Below the pieces are notes generated by a model, which did no database searches, was not told the origin of the DNA, and saw nothing but the letters and a program-made list of their open reading frames with translations. Position numbers and translations under genes: made by a program. From DASWZN01 sp036404435 (GTDB lineage: Bacteria; Acidobacteriota; Terriglobia; Bryobacterales; Bryobacteraceae), in NCBI GenBank assembly GCA_036404435.1, contig DASWZN010000018.1, positions 72,179-136,178 of the forward strand: 64,000 nucleotides of DNA, given 5' to 3'. Below are positions 1-8,612 of the stretch, in pieces. Within the stretch, counting starts at the first letter, position 1. Each line of letters starts with the position of its first letter.

Positions 1-1071
1 GCGCGCTTCACGCCGCATACGGCCGAGCTCGGCCGGGTGCGAGGCGGCCCATTCGATCTTGGCCGCCAGATCGGCCGAGTCTCCGGGGGTGAAGAGCAGG
101 CCCGTGCGGCCGTCCTCGACCACCTCCGCCATGGCGCCGAGGCGCGAGGCGATCACCGGCAACCCGCAGGCAAACGCCTCGAGAATGGCCATGGGGAGGC
201 CCTCGTAGCACACCGACGGGAACACCAGGAAGGACGCCTCGCGCATGAGCGCCAGGATGTTTTCCCGAGGTTGGCGGCCCAGCAGCTCGATACCCGGAAC
301 GCCGGCGAGGGTTTGGACCAGCGGTCCGTCGCCCGCGGCTTTGAGGGGCGGTCTGCCGTCGAGGAGCTTCCAGGCTCCGGCCAGGGCCGGCAGGCCCTTC
401 TCCTGAGACAGGCGGCCGGCGAACAGAGCGTATCCGCCGCTTCCCTCTCCGGCGCCCGGGTCCGGCCAGACGAAATTGGGCTTGACCACGATCTTGGCGG
501 CGGGCAATCCGCCCTCGACGAACCGCGCCCGCGCGAATTGGGTGAGCGCTATGTAGACGTCCACGGCATGGTTCCAGGTGCCGGCCGCCCGGTGGAGGGC
601 GGTCATGGCGGCCAGGGCGGCCGTGGCAGAGCGGCTCGCGCGGTAGCATCCGTGCAGGATTCCGGGCCAGGCCAGCGCCCGGCCAAGACAGGATTCGCAG
701 GGAGCGGCGCCGCGCTCGATCAGCGTGCCGGGGCAGAGGAGACGGTAGTTATGAAGCGTCTGGACGACGGCCGCGCCCCCCTCTCTCGCCGCGCGGTAAC
801 AGGCCGGCGAGAGTAGCGGAAAGGTGTTGTGAAAGTGGACCAGCTCGGGCCGGTGTTGCGCCATCAGGGTGCCGAGCGTGCGGCCGGAAGCCGGGTTCCA
901 CACCGCGGCGGCGGCGATTCCGAGGCGGCTCATCTGGAGAGCGCTGCGGTTGTCGGCCGAGTGCCGCACGACGGCGTGGCCCCGCTCCTCGAGCAGGAGC
1001 GCCTCCGAGCGGAACACCTGGTCCTCTCCGCCGGGCTCGAGATAGTAGTTGTGGGCGGTCAGAATGCGCAC
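1..1071 (-). CDS. Glycosyltransferase family 4 (partial, C-terminus off the window)
   Basis: Retaining GT-B glycosyltransferase, probably adding a sugar to a lipid-linked polysaccharide repeat unit at the inner face of the cytoplasmic membrane. The reading frame stays open to base 1, so the gene is cut by the window edge after about 357 residues. The N-terminus (VRILTAHNYYLEPGGEDQVF) is the usual GT4 acceptor-domain start with a glycine-rich loop. The C-terminal half has the nucleotide-sugar EX7E motif in EGLPMAILEAFACG followed by LPVIASRLG. I chose the GTG at 1071 because it directly precedes the first beta strand and a GAGG lies about 11 nt upstream. It is the last visible gene of a minus-strand operon, 13 nt after the O-antigen-ligase-like gene. 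Sugar and acceptor cannot be told from sequence. Confidence 0.88.
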   Translation of the reverse strand, partial: MRILTAHNYYLEPGGEDQVFRSEALLLEERGHAVVRHSADNRSALQMSRLGIAAAAVWNPASGRTLGTLMAQHRPELVHFHNTFPLLSPACYRAAREGGAAVVQTLHNYRLLCPGTLIERGAAPCESCLGRALAWPGILHGCYRASRSATAALAAMTALHRAAGTWNHAVDVYIALTQFARARFVEGGLPAAKIVVKPNFVWPDPGAGEGSGGYALFAGRLSQEKGLPALAGAWKLLDGRPPLKAAGDGPLVQTLAGVPGIELLGRQPRENILALMREASFLVFPSVCYEGLPMAILEAFACGLPVIASRLGAMAEVVEDGRTGLLFTPGDSADLAAKIEWAASHPAELGRMRREAR

Positions 1072-1084
1072 GTTGTCAAAGGCC

Positions 1085-2323
1085 TCACGCGCCTTCGAGA
1101 CGCGGAGTATCGCCGGCCCAGTTCCCGGGCGCCGCAGCCTGGCAAGGCTCCAGGAGCACCTCGGCGCGGACTGCCGCGGCTGCGCCCGTGGCGGCTCCGA
1201 CCAGCACCCCGAGCGGCGCCATGGCGAAAATGTAGGTCATGGGGTTGTCGGTGATCATCATCAGGCACATCCCGAGCGCGGCCAGGAAGGCCGCGAATTG
1301 AAGCTGCGCGTCCGGCTTGTTCCCTCTCTCGCTGAACCTGGCCTGCGCCCAGAGCCGCCTGAGGACCCGCAACCAGCCCCAGAGCCAGAGAGTGAGACCG
1401 ACGATTCCGTAGTCGTGCAGCACGCGCAGGTAGTCGTTGTGCGGGTGCGCGATGGTGCGGAAGCGGTTCTGCACCACATGGGACGCCGAGCCCGCACCTT
1501 GTCCCACCCAGGGCGAGCCGAGGAACGAATCGTAGGTAACTTGCCAGATGTTGAACCGCCCGGAAACGTTGATGGCCGTATCTCCCACGCGCAACTTCAC
1601 ATCGCCCGAAAGGAAGTGCTCGCGGAGGGGGTCGATGTTGTTGAACATCCACCAGAAGCTGGCGACGGCCAGCCCTAAGGAGAGCAACCCCCACAGCCAG
1701 CCCTTGACGGTGGCCGACACGCGCCCCAGCATCAGCATCGCCAGGCCGGTGACCAGCGCCACACGCGAGAGACTGAGGCCAATCTCCAGCAGGAGCAAGA
1801 TCGTCAGCACCAGCGCGCCACGCTTTCCGAAGCGCCACCGGGATGCGTACCAGGCGACCCCGAACAGGGCCACGATGCCGAAACTGCGCGGACCGATCGT
1901 CTCATCAGTTCCCAAGCCGCCCTGCCACATGCACCACAGGTACGCGCCGGCGGCGCACCAGATCCCGAAGCGGAAGAAGACATCGATGGAGGTTTGGATC
2001 TCCCAGGCTTCCGCCAGGCCGCTCGCGAGCAGAGCCAAACCGATGAAGCTGGCCAGGCAAAGGACGTTCTGAGCGCCGCTGATGCTGGGTGTGTACCACA
2101 GCATTGTGGTCAGGGCCCAGATCACCAGTGCGAGGAACGGCCAGACCACCTTGAGAGCGGTCTTGGAGATCTTTCCGGACCCCAGCAGAAGTGCCAGCGA
2201 GGCGATGGCGTAGAGGATGGTCAGCAGGCCCTGGCCGGAAAAACGCAGACCCAGGTCGACGCCGCCGAGCAAGTCCACGCACCCCAGCAGCAGCAGAACC
2301 AGTATGAGAAACCGTCGCGCCAT
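1085..2323 (-). CDS. O-antigen ligase/polymerase family membrane protein
   Basis: Polytopic inner-membrane protein of the O-antigen ligase/Wzy class (Wzy_C-like), 412 residues. It probably polymerises or ligates undecaprenyl-linked repeat units on the periplasmic side. Many hydrophobic helices are visible, and the large periplasmic loop carries the family signature IAHPHNDYLRVLHDYGIVG at about residues 290-310. An in-frame upstream extension exists, but the ATG at 2323 has a near-perfect AGGAGG 5 nt ahead and begins a hydrophobic helix (MARRFLILVLLLLGCVDLLGG), so it is the better start. It lies between a GT2 gene (26 nt upstream) and a GT4 gene. In this operon, which also has a flippase and a co-polymerase, polymerase (Wzy) is more likely than ligase, but sequence alone does not separate them. 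Confidence 0.88.
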   Translation of the reverse strand: MARRFLILVLLLLGCVDLLGGVDLGLRFSGQGLLTILYAIASLALLLGSGKISKTALKVVWPFLALVIWALTTMLWYTPSISGAQNVLCLASFIGLALLASGLAEAWEIQTSIDVFFRFGIWCAAGAYLWCMWQGGLGTDETIGPRSFGIVALFGVAWYASRWRFGKRGALVLTILLLLEIGLSLSRVALVTGLAMLMLGRVSATVKGWLWGLLSLGLAVASFWWMFNNIDPLREHFLSGDVKLRVGDTAINVSGRFNIWQVTYDSFLGSPWVGQGAGSASHVVQNRFRTIAHPHNDYLRVLHDYGIVGLTLWLWGWLRVLRRLWAQARFSERGNKPDAQLQFAAFLAALGMCLMMITDNPMTYIFAMAPLGVLVGAATGAAAAVRAEVLLEPCQAAAPGNWAGDTPRLEGA

Positions 2324-2349
2324 AAGTACCTCCTGCACAGGGAGGCGCG

Positions 2350-3342
2350 TTACACCGCGCCCCAGGCGTTCCGTTTCAGCTGCCGCCTGATCCAGGAGCG
2401 TGGCAGCAGGAATCCGTAAACCAGCTTCGTCAGTTGAAGCAAGGCCAGCCGCGTGCAGCCTTCCCTCAGCAGCAGGCCCACGCTGGCCAGGCCACCCGCG
2501 CACAGTCGCAGGCGCAAGGGCTCGAGCCGGTGCCCGGAGCGCATGTAGGCGGCAATCATCTCGTGCTTGTACACGTGGGTGGGGACATAGCCCTGGCACG
2601 GGTGGACCTCCAGAAACGCGCGGGCCATCGCGCTCTCCGCTTCCACGACCGCCCGGAAATCGCCTCCACACCCGGACATCTGGACGGTATGCCGCCGGTA
2701 GAGTCCCAGCTCCTCGTCGAGCGAGTATCCAGTCGCCCCCAGCAAGCCGCACATGTAATCGAGGTACAGGTCCGGCCCGCGTCGAAACAGCGCCTCGGGG
2801 ATCGGAAACAGCCGTTCCGCCAGCTCGCGGCGCAAGGACAAGCCCGTGGTGGAGAAGGCGACCGTCTTCTCCAGGTGGGCGTATTTGGCATTCCGCACCC
2901 GCCGCGAGCCGCGACACGCCGGGAGGACCGCGTCGAGCGGCCTCAGCGACTCATCGGTCAATCGCAGCCTGTGCCGCACCCAGCCGGCCTCCGCCACGGA
3001 GGAAAAGATCTCGATCATGCGGGCGACCTTGTTCGGCTTCCACACGTCGTCGGAATCGAGCAGGCAGACGATCTCTCCGCTGGAGGCCGCAAAGGCCGCG
3101 CTATATGCCGAGCCCTCCCCGCCGTTCGGTTTTCGCACCAGCCTGACGCTGCCGTACCGCGCGGCGTACCGTTCGGCCACCCGGCAGGAGTCGTCGGTCG
3201 AGCCGTCGTCGCAGACAACGACCTCCCGGACCGGGCAGGACTGCGCCAGCGCGCTCTCAATGGCGGTGCCGAGAAACCGCCCATAGTTGAAGTTGGCGAT
3301 CAGCACGGAAACCGTGGGGCTGTTCGCGCTTGCGGAAATCAT
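2350..3342 (-). CDS. Glycosyltransferase family 2
   Basis: Inverting GT-A glycosyltransferase of 330 residues acting on a polyprenyl-linked glycan in the cytoplasm. The nucleotide-binding region SVLIANFNYGRFL and the DDGSTDDS motif lie in the first 55 residues. The metal-binding DXD-type motif is seen in CLLDSDDVW near residue 95. A C-terminal region of about 100 residues (from the HTVQMSG segment) is less conserved and probably binds the acceptor. The start ATG overlaps the stop of the upstream flippase gene by 4 nt (ATGA), so the two are translationally coupled. No frameshift or missing catalytic residue is seen. The donor sugar is unknown. Confidence 0.92.
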   Translation of the reverse strand: MISASANSPTVSVLIANFNYGRFLGTAIESALAQSCPVREVVVCDDGSTDDSCRVAERYAARYGSVRLVRKPNGGEGSAYSAAFAASSGEIVCLLDSDDVWKPNKVARMIEIFSSVAEAGWVRHRLRLTDESLRPLDAVLPACRGSRRVRNAKYAHLEKTVAFSTTGLSLRRELAERLFPIPEALFRRGPDLYLDYMCGLLGATGYSLDEELGLYRRHTVQMSGCGGDFRAVVEAESAMARAFLEVHPCQGYVPTHVYKHEMIAAYMRSGHRLEPLRLRLCAGGLASVGLLLREGCTRLALLQLTKLVYGFLLPRSWIRRQLKRNAWGAV

Positions 3343-4655
3343 GGGGATGCCTGCCTTTCGGCCGGGCCGAAGCGGCGATACAGCCAGAACGTCGCCGCCG
3401 CGGAGACCGCCAGGTTCGACACCATGCTGGCCGCTGCGCCGGCGAGGCCGGCCCAGGCCGTGAGGATCAAGGCCGACGCCACACCGACGGGTCCGGTCAC
3501 CGCCCCTCGAATCAAGTAATGCTGCGGTTTCTGCACCGCCTGCAAAACCAGCGCGCGGCCGGAGGCAAGCGCGGTGAACACCGGCATGAGTCCCAGGACC
3601 GGGATCAGCCAGTCGTAGGCTCGAAACCTGCCGCCGTACGCGATTTCCTCCAAGCGCGAGCCGAAGCCCAGTAGCACCAGCTCATAGACCAGCGAGACGC
3701 CCAACAGGCCGGAGCTGATGAGCGTGCCTTTGAGGCGCAGTCTCCCGGTCCGTCCCGCGCCAAAATCGGCGCTCAAATTGGGCAGGAACAGCAGCGCGGC
3801 TGCCGCCGTCACCTGGCTCATAGGCTGCACGAAGTTGAAGATTGCCCGGAACGCTCCGGCGGCCGCCAGGCCGAGCCAGCCGGCGACCAGGAACGTCTGC
3901 AGTTGCGTCACGCCGAAGGTCAGCATGGAGGTCGCGCCGAGCCACTTCCCGTACTGCCAATGCGTGCGGGCCAGTTCCAGGCACGCGCCGGGCCGGATTC
4001 CGCTCCACCCGCCGTCAAGGCCCAGCTTCTTCGACGCCGTGGCCGAAGCCGCCAAGGAGGCGGCGGCCATGACCAGGAAGGCGGCGAATGGCGACGGCTC
4101 GGCCCAATGCCGGAGCAGGAACAGGCCTCCGATCAGAAATGGAGCGTAGGCAGCGCTCGATACCAGCGCCGCGGCCGGGCCCGCGGCCACGTAACATAAA
4201 CGGCGCAACAGCCAGAGCAGGAGCAGGAACGGAAGCGAGATAGCCAATCCGCAGAAAGCCCGGCGAAGAGAGGCATCGCTGGTCGTAAGGGCAGCCACGG
4301 CGACCAGCAGCGATGCCGCTACGCTCCAAGCGCCATGCAGGCAAACCACCCTCTTCAAATACCCCGGCAACTGGTTCGAGAAACGCGCCGGGCCGAGGAT
4401 GCAGGCCGGATCGAGCAGCAGGGCATTGTGAAATCCCGACAAGAACAGAAACAGCGCGAAGCCGACCGCAAAGGCTCCATACTCGGCGGGAGGGAGCCAT
4501 CTCGCCAGCAGCACGTTAGCCGTGAAATTCACGCCTGAGACCACCCCCTGGTCCAGGCAACTGACCAGGCCGCGGCCGGCCCAGCGTGCCATGGACCGGC
4601 GCCCCTCGCGGGCCGGGGCGCAGGCGTACCGCACTCGGTCCCAAACTTCCGTCAT
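3339..4655 (-). CDS. Polysaccharide flippase (Wzx/MATE-like)
   Basis: Multi-helix inner-membrane protein of about 438 residues resembling Wzx/PST-type flippases, which move lipid-linked repeat units across the membrane. It shows roughly 12 hydrophobic stretches and the typical N-terminal pattern GVVSGVNFTANVLLARWLPP followed by YGAFAVGFALFLFL. The end overlaps the GT2 gene by 4 nt and the start lies 14 nt after the autokinase stop, so it belongs to the same operon. The ATG at 4655 is chosen; a GTG at 4664 would add three residues. Neither has a strong Shine-Dalgarno sequence, which fits translational coupling. Confidence 0.88.
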   Translation of the reverse strand: MTEVWDRVRYACAPAREGRRSMARWAGRGLVSCLDQGVVSGVNFTANVLLARWLPPAEYGAFAVGFALFLFLSGFHNALLLDPACILGPARFSNQLPGYLKRVVCLHGAWSVAASLLVAVAALTTSDASLRRAFCGLAISLPFLLLLWLLRRLCYVAAGPAAALVSSAAYAPFLIGGLFLLRHWAEPSPFAAFLVMAAASLAASATASKKLGLDGGWSGIRPGACLELARTHWQYGKWLGATSMLTFGVTQLQTFLVAGWLGLAAAGAFRAIFNFVQPMSQVTAAAALLFLPNLSADFGAGRTGRLRLKGTLISSGLLGVSLVYELVLLGFGSRLEEIAYGGRFRAYDWLIPVLGLMPVFTALASGRALVLQAVQKPQHYLIRGAVTGPVGVASALILTAWAGLAGAAASMVSNLAVSAAATFWLYRRFGPAERQASP

Positions 4656-4669
4656 GGCGGCCACCGGGG

Positions 4670-6901
4670 CTAGTCGTTGTTCTCCGATTCGCGATAGTGA
4701 TAGTACTTTCCGTAGTAGCCGTAGTAGTGGTAGGTGTCGCTCATGTTCTTCTGGATTTGGTTGAGCACCACGCCGACGATGTTGGCGCGCAGACGCTGAA
4801 GCGATGCCAGCACGGAGCTGACGGCCTTGCGCTCGGTTTCTCCGGCGCGCGCGACGACGATGACGCCGTCGACGATGGTGGCGATCTCGAGCGGCTCGGC
4901 GAACCCGAGAGTGGGGGGCGCGTCCACGATCACCAAGTCGTAGGTCTGGACTGCTTCATCGAGAAGATGCACCAGCCCCTTGCCGATCAGGTCGGTAGCG
5001 CGCCGGGAGGGCGCACCGGCCGCCAGGATGGACAGGTCCGGAGCGCCCTCGGCCGCCGTTAGCGCGGCGCGCCAGTCCGCGCCCTCGAGCAGTACGCTCG
5101 CCAAGCCGCCCCCAACCGGGATCTGAAACCGTTTATGCAGAGAAGGGCGCCGCAGGTCGGCGTCGATCAGCAGCGTCTTGCGCCCCTGGCGGGCGTGGGC
5201 CAGCGCCAGGTTGGCGGCCACCGTCGATTTGCCTTCCGCGGGAGAGGCGCTGGTAACGAGCAGGGAGTGCAGGTTACGCTCGAAATCGGCCAGCAGGATC
5301 GAATTGCGCAGGCTTCGAATGGCATCCTCGTATCCGTGCCGGGCGTGCTCGGTCCCGGACTCGGAGGCGAGCACCAGCTCCTGATGCCCGTTTCCGTTCC
5401 CGTTCTCGCCCCCGGCAACGAGCGCCAGACGGCCGCGCCACGACTTCACCATGGGCAGGTTGCCTATGACTTCAGCTTTCAGCGTGCGCGCCACCTGTTC
5501 AGGATCGCGGATGGTGCTGTCCAACACGTCGGTGAGAACGGCGGCGCCGACCGCCAGCAGGCTCGAGAACACGAAGGCCAGTGCGACGTTCAGCGGAATG
5601 ACGGGAAACACCGGCTGGACGGACGGCCGCGCCGGGTCCGCGACGCGGATGGCGCTGTTCTGGAAGCCGGCGTTGATGCCGGCTTCCTTGATCTTGCGCA
5701 CCAGCTCCTCGTAGAGCTTCTTGTCGGCTTCGGCCTCGCGCTTGAGAGACTGGTACTCGAAAGAGCGCGCGTTGAGGCGGTCGAATTCAGCCTTGGTTTG
5801 GGACACGGCGCTTTCGAGCATCCGTTCCCGCGCCACGGCCTGGCGGTATTCCACTTCTACCCGCTGGGCGATGTTCTGGCGCGCGCCGTCGAGCAGCCGC
5901 CGCGCTTCGGCCAGTTGGGCGGCGGCCTTGCGGTACTCAGGGTGGTTCGGCCCGTAGTGTTCCCCCACGTCGGCGAAGCGGGCCTGCGCCTCGTCTACGC
6001 GCTCGTCCATCCTCTTCAGCGCCTCGCCTTGGGCGTAGACCTGCGCCGCCTCGAGGCTGCCGCCGCGCACCGAGCTCTCCGCGGCCTCCTTGCGGACCCG
6101 GTCGGCCTGCGCGCTGGTGTACTCGGTGTTGAGCTGCAGGAGGCGGGCCGAGAGGATGCTGGTCTTCTCCTCGGGGTTGATAACGTTCAGCTCGCGCTCG
6201 AACTGGACCAGCGCCGCGCTGGACTGCTCCATCTTGGCCTTTAGCTCTTCGAGTTGTCTCTCCATGAACGCCGAAAGGCTGGCCGAGGAGCGGTAGCGGA
6301 TGTTGTAGGTGTGGTCGATGTAGGATTGCGCAATGGCGTTGGCCACCCCGGAGGCCAGATGCGGGTCGGTGGAGCGGTAGCTGATGAGCAGGAGGTAGGT
6401 GTTGGCGGGACGCGTGACCTTCAGCTTCTTGAGCCGGACGGGCGCTTCGGCCGCGTCGCCCGGCTTCACGTCGTCCGGAATGCTGGCATCGCCGTTCTCC
6501 AGCAGTTTGAAGCGGTCGGCCACGGGGCGCAGCACCGAATCCGACTGCACCAGCTTCACTTGGGTGGCGAGGAACTGGTCCGCGTCGTTGGCACCGCTTT
6601 GCATGGCCTCTTCTCCCAGCACGCCGGTGGGCATGCGCCGGTCGATGTCGATCGTAGCCGTCGATTCGTACACGGGCGTGATGCGCGAGGAGACGACCAG
6701 CGTAGCGGCCACGCAGGCCATCACGAACGCCAGGATCTTCCAGCGGTGGCGCTTGATGATCCAGAGGTACTCGGAGAGCGAAATCGAAGCCGCAGCCGCC
6801 GGGTCGGGCAGAGGGCTGGAGATGCGCCAGCTCTCCACCGCCGGCTGGACCGGCCAGGAAGCCGGAGCGGGCAATGATCGTACGACGAGTGGTTCGAGCA
6901 T
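4670..6901 (-). CDS. Polysaccharide co-polymerase with BY-kinase domain (Wzc/ExoP type)
   Basis: Inner-membrane chain-length regulator fused to a bacterial tyrosine autokinase, 743 residues. The N-terminal Wzz domain has a first membrane helix (near WKILAFVMACVAATLVV), a long periplasmic coiled coil and a second helix near VIPLNVALAFVFSSLLAVG. The cytoplasmic kinase has Walker A at about 553-560 (SPAEGKST), Walker A' at about 577-583 (LLIDADLRRP) and Walker B at about 653-660 (LVIVDAPP). It ends in a tyrosine cluster (YHYYGYYGKYYHY, about 724-736), the usual autophosphorylation tail. The ATG at 6901 follows GAGGAAAGGGAAA; a longer in-frame start has no such site. It lies between the exporter and flippase genes, as in Wzy-dependent loci. 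Confidence 0.95.
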   Translation of the reverse strand: MLEPLVVRSLPAPASWPVQPAVESWRISSPLPDPAAAASISLSEYLWIIKRHRWKILAFVMACVAATLVVSSRITPVYESTATIDIDRRMPTGVLGEEAMQSGANDADQFLATQVKLVQSDSVLRPVADRFKLLENGDASIPDDVKPGDAAEAPVRLKKLKVTRPANTYLLLISYRSTDPHLASGVANAIAQSYIDHTYNIRYRSSASLSAFMERQLEELKAKMEQSSAALVQFERELNVINPEEKTSILSARLLQLNTEYTSAQADRVRKEAAESSVRGGSLEAAQVYAQGEALKRMDERVDEAQARFADVGEHYGPNHPEYRKAAAQLAEARRLLDGARQNIAQRVEVEYRQAVARERMLESAVSQTKAEFDRLNARSFEYQSLKREAEADKKLYEELVRKIKEAGINAGFQNSAIRVADPARPSVQPVFPVIPLNVALAFVFSSLLAVGAAVLTDVLDSTIRDPEQVARTLKAEVIGNLPMVKSWRGRLALVAGGENGNGNGHQELVLASESGTEHARHGYEDAIRSLRNSILLADFERNLHSLLVTSASPAEGKSTVAANLALAHARQGRKTLLIDADLRRPSLHKRFQIPVGGGLASVLLEGADWRAALTAAEGAPDLSILAAGAPSRRATDLIGKGLVHLLDEAVQTYDLVIVDAPPTLGFAEPLEIATIVDGVIVVARAGETERKAVSSVLASLQRLRANIVGVVLNQIQKNMSDTYHYYGYYGKYYHYRESENND

Positions 6902-6961
6902 TTTCCCTTTCCTCGATGCGAATGCGACTGGGTGGCTGGGCCGGGCGTCCGGCCGCCACAA

Positions 6962-7903
6962 CTAGTGCCACACCAGAACGCCGGTGGCGGTGGCAGAGCC
7001 GAAACTGAGAATGCGGTCGAGCGCGGTCATCCTGGCCCGGCGCCCGGAGTTGTCCGGAATATAGAAGACGTCGTTGGCGAGCAGCGGAATGTCGGGCGCC
7101 TTGCGCTCCATGATCTTGTGCAGCGGAATCGGAATCTCGTGTTTGGAAACCGAATCGGCGTCCCGGCGATAGATGTAGGCGACGTTCGTGGAGTACTGAG
7201 TCAGGCCCTCGGCCAGCGCCAGGACCTTCAGCACACTGGTTTCAGCCCCGTCCTGGAGAGCGTAGGCGCCGGGTTTCTTCACGTTCCCCACCACGAACAC
7301 CTTGCCGGCCTCGGGCACGCGTATCTCCTCGCCGCCGGTCAGACGGAGGTTGAGCTCAGGATCGGCCGCATCAATGAGACCTTGGACCGGGATGCGCTGT
7401 ACCAGGGCCGTGGGAGAGCCGCTCGTCGCCGGCTGGGGACAACTAACCAGGATTTCGGACCCTGCTTCCGGACTGAGGCCGCCGGCGCGGGTCAGCGCGC
7501 CGAGCAGAGTCACCGTCCCCACGGCCTGGAAGGTCACCGGATTCTTGACGGCGCCGGCCACGCTGATGGGCCGGCTGTGGTACTCGACCACGGTGACCGT
7601 GACCACGGGTTCGACTACCAGGCCGCCCGAGCGCAGCGTCTCGGCGACCGCAATTTCCAGGTCGGCCGGCAGCAGGCCCTGCGCTTTGATGCGATGGTCG
7701 GTCATGGGCAGGCGGATCATGCCGTCGGCGCCCACGCGCACGCTACGCGTAAACTCGGGCGCGTCATAGACGCTGACTGCGATCAAGTCGTCCGGGCCGA
7801 TTCTCTGGGCCGGCAGGTTGGGGGCCGTAAGGTCTGCGAAGGTTCCGTGCGTCTGTGCGACCGCGGTTCCGCATGCGACCAGGAGCAGAAGGAAGCGAAT
7901 CAT
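6962..7903 (-). CDS. Polysaccharide export protein (Wza family, SLBB domain)
   Basis: Outer-membrane/periplasmic exporter subunit of 313 residues with a polysaccharide export domain (IGPDDLIAVSVYDAPEFTRS, about 35-55) and at least two SLBB-type segments (ISVAGAVKNPVTFQAVG and VFVVGNVKKPGAYALQDG). The signal peptide MIRFLLLLVACGTAVAQ contains LVAC, which fits a lipobox, so it may be a lipoprotein like Wza; cleavage after AVA is the alternative. The ATG at 7903 has GAGGTGAGG upstream. It is much shorter than the 825-residue SLBB exporter of the second locus. It precedes the co-polymerase gene by 60 nt. Confidence 0.93.
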   Translation of the reverse strand: MIRFLLLLVACGTAVAQTHGTFADLTAPNLPAQRIGPDDLIAVSVYDAPEFTRSVRVGADGMIRLPMTDHRIKAQGLLPADLEIAVAETLRSGGLVVEPVVTVTVVEYHSRPISVAGAVKNPVTFQAVGTVTLLGALTRAGGLSPEAGSEILVSCPQPATSGSPTALVQRIPVQGLIDAADPELNLRLTGGEEIRVPEAGKVFVVGNVKKPGAYALQDGAETSVLKVLALAEGLTQYSTNVAYIYRRDADSVSKHEIPIPLHKIMERKAPDIPLLANDVFYIPDNSGRRARMTALDRILSFGSATATGVLVWH

Positions 7904-7913
7904 GATGGGGTCC

Positions 7914-8192
7914 TCACCTCTCTGTATTGCGCCGGGCACCGTCTGCGGCTGGTTCGGCCAGGCTTCGAAAGCTGCGTTCCAGGTCGCTGAGCCGCTCGCC
8001 GAGCGCGGCCAGCAGCGTATCGGGCGGCCCTTCGCGCGCGGCTTCGGCCTCGATGGTGCGCAAGATGGCGGCGCGCGCGAAATCCGAAATGCTGGGCGAC
8101 CCCTTGCGCGCACAAACCGCCGCCAGCCGGCCGTACTCCTCTTCCGTAAGCCGGAAGTTCACCAAACGGTTGCGGGGCTTCAACCCGGGCAT
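7914..8192 (-). CDS. Ribbon-helix-helix (CopG/Arc-like) small protein
   Basis: About 92 residues. The N-terminal part RNRLVNFRLTEEEYGRLAAV followed by a segment ending ISDFARAAIL has the beta-helix-helix pattern of RHH DNA-binding proteins (short basic strand, then two helices). The C-terminal tail (DTLLAALGERLSDLERSFRSL) is probably a coiled coil. It is the first gene of the exopolysaccharide operon, ending 10 nt before the Wza-like start, so it may be an operon-specific regulator; that role is inferred. The ATG at 8192 starts at the conserved part; an in-frame start at 8246 would add 18 low-complexity residues. No toxin partner is next to it. Confidence 0.7.
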   Translation of the reverse strand: MPGLKPRNRLVNFRLTEEEYGRLAAVCARKGSPSISDFARAAILRTIEAEAAREGPPDTLLAALGERLSDLERSFRSLAEPAADGARRNTER

Positions 8193-8612
8193 GTTGGCGA
8201 TTCGGGGGGCGCGGAGCCGCGCGGCGGCAGCAGGGCCGCCAGGCATAGCTCACGCTCCGTGAGTCCCAAAGGTCTTCTGGAAAACACGCCGCGGCGGCGC
8301 GCCATCCGCTTTTGGTTCGTGCGGATTCTCCCGGCCCTCAAAGGCGCCGGATTGTTGTGGCGCTGTACTACAGCCAGCGTACAGCCAGTAAATCGTCGCC
8401 AGCGGCCAGATCTTTAGGGCCTCCGCCTGAGAAACACGAGTGAGCTCCACCTCCGGCAGGGGCCTGATGTTCGCCCGCCCGTCATCCCGCTGGATTCGCC
8501 AAATCCGGATTTGCTGCGCTCCGTCGCCGGCGCGTGCGTGTTCCTTTTCCACCGACGGCGCGCTTTCGGCTCGGAGTGGCTGTGGGGCGCGGCAGGCCTC
8601 AGTGAAGCAGGC
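8193..8612. other. Intergenic region with no convincing gene
   Basis: About 420 bases between the RHH gene start and the stop of the broken helicase. A minus-strand frame of 100 codons (8250-8552) is open, but it has no Shine-Dalgarno site, no recognisable domain and biased composition, so it is not called. The region presumably holds the promoter of the exopolysaccharide operon; no clear -35/-10 pair is seen. The AT-richest part is near 8380-8410. Confidence 0.5.

Noticed and set aside
8250..8552. 100-codon minus-strand frame upstream of the RHH gene
   Set aside because: No ribosome site or family pattern, and its composition looks like random GC-rich sequence.
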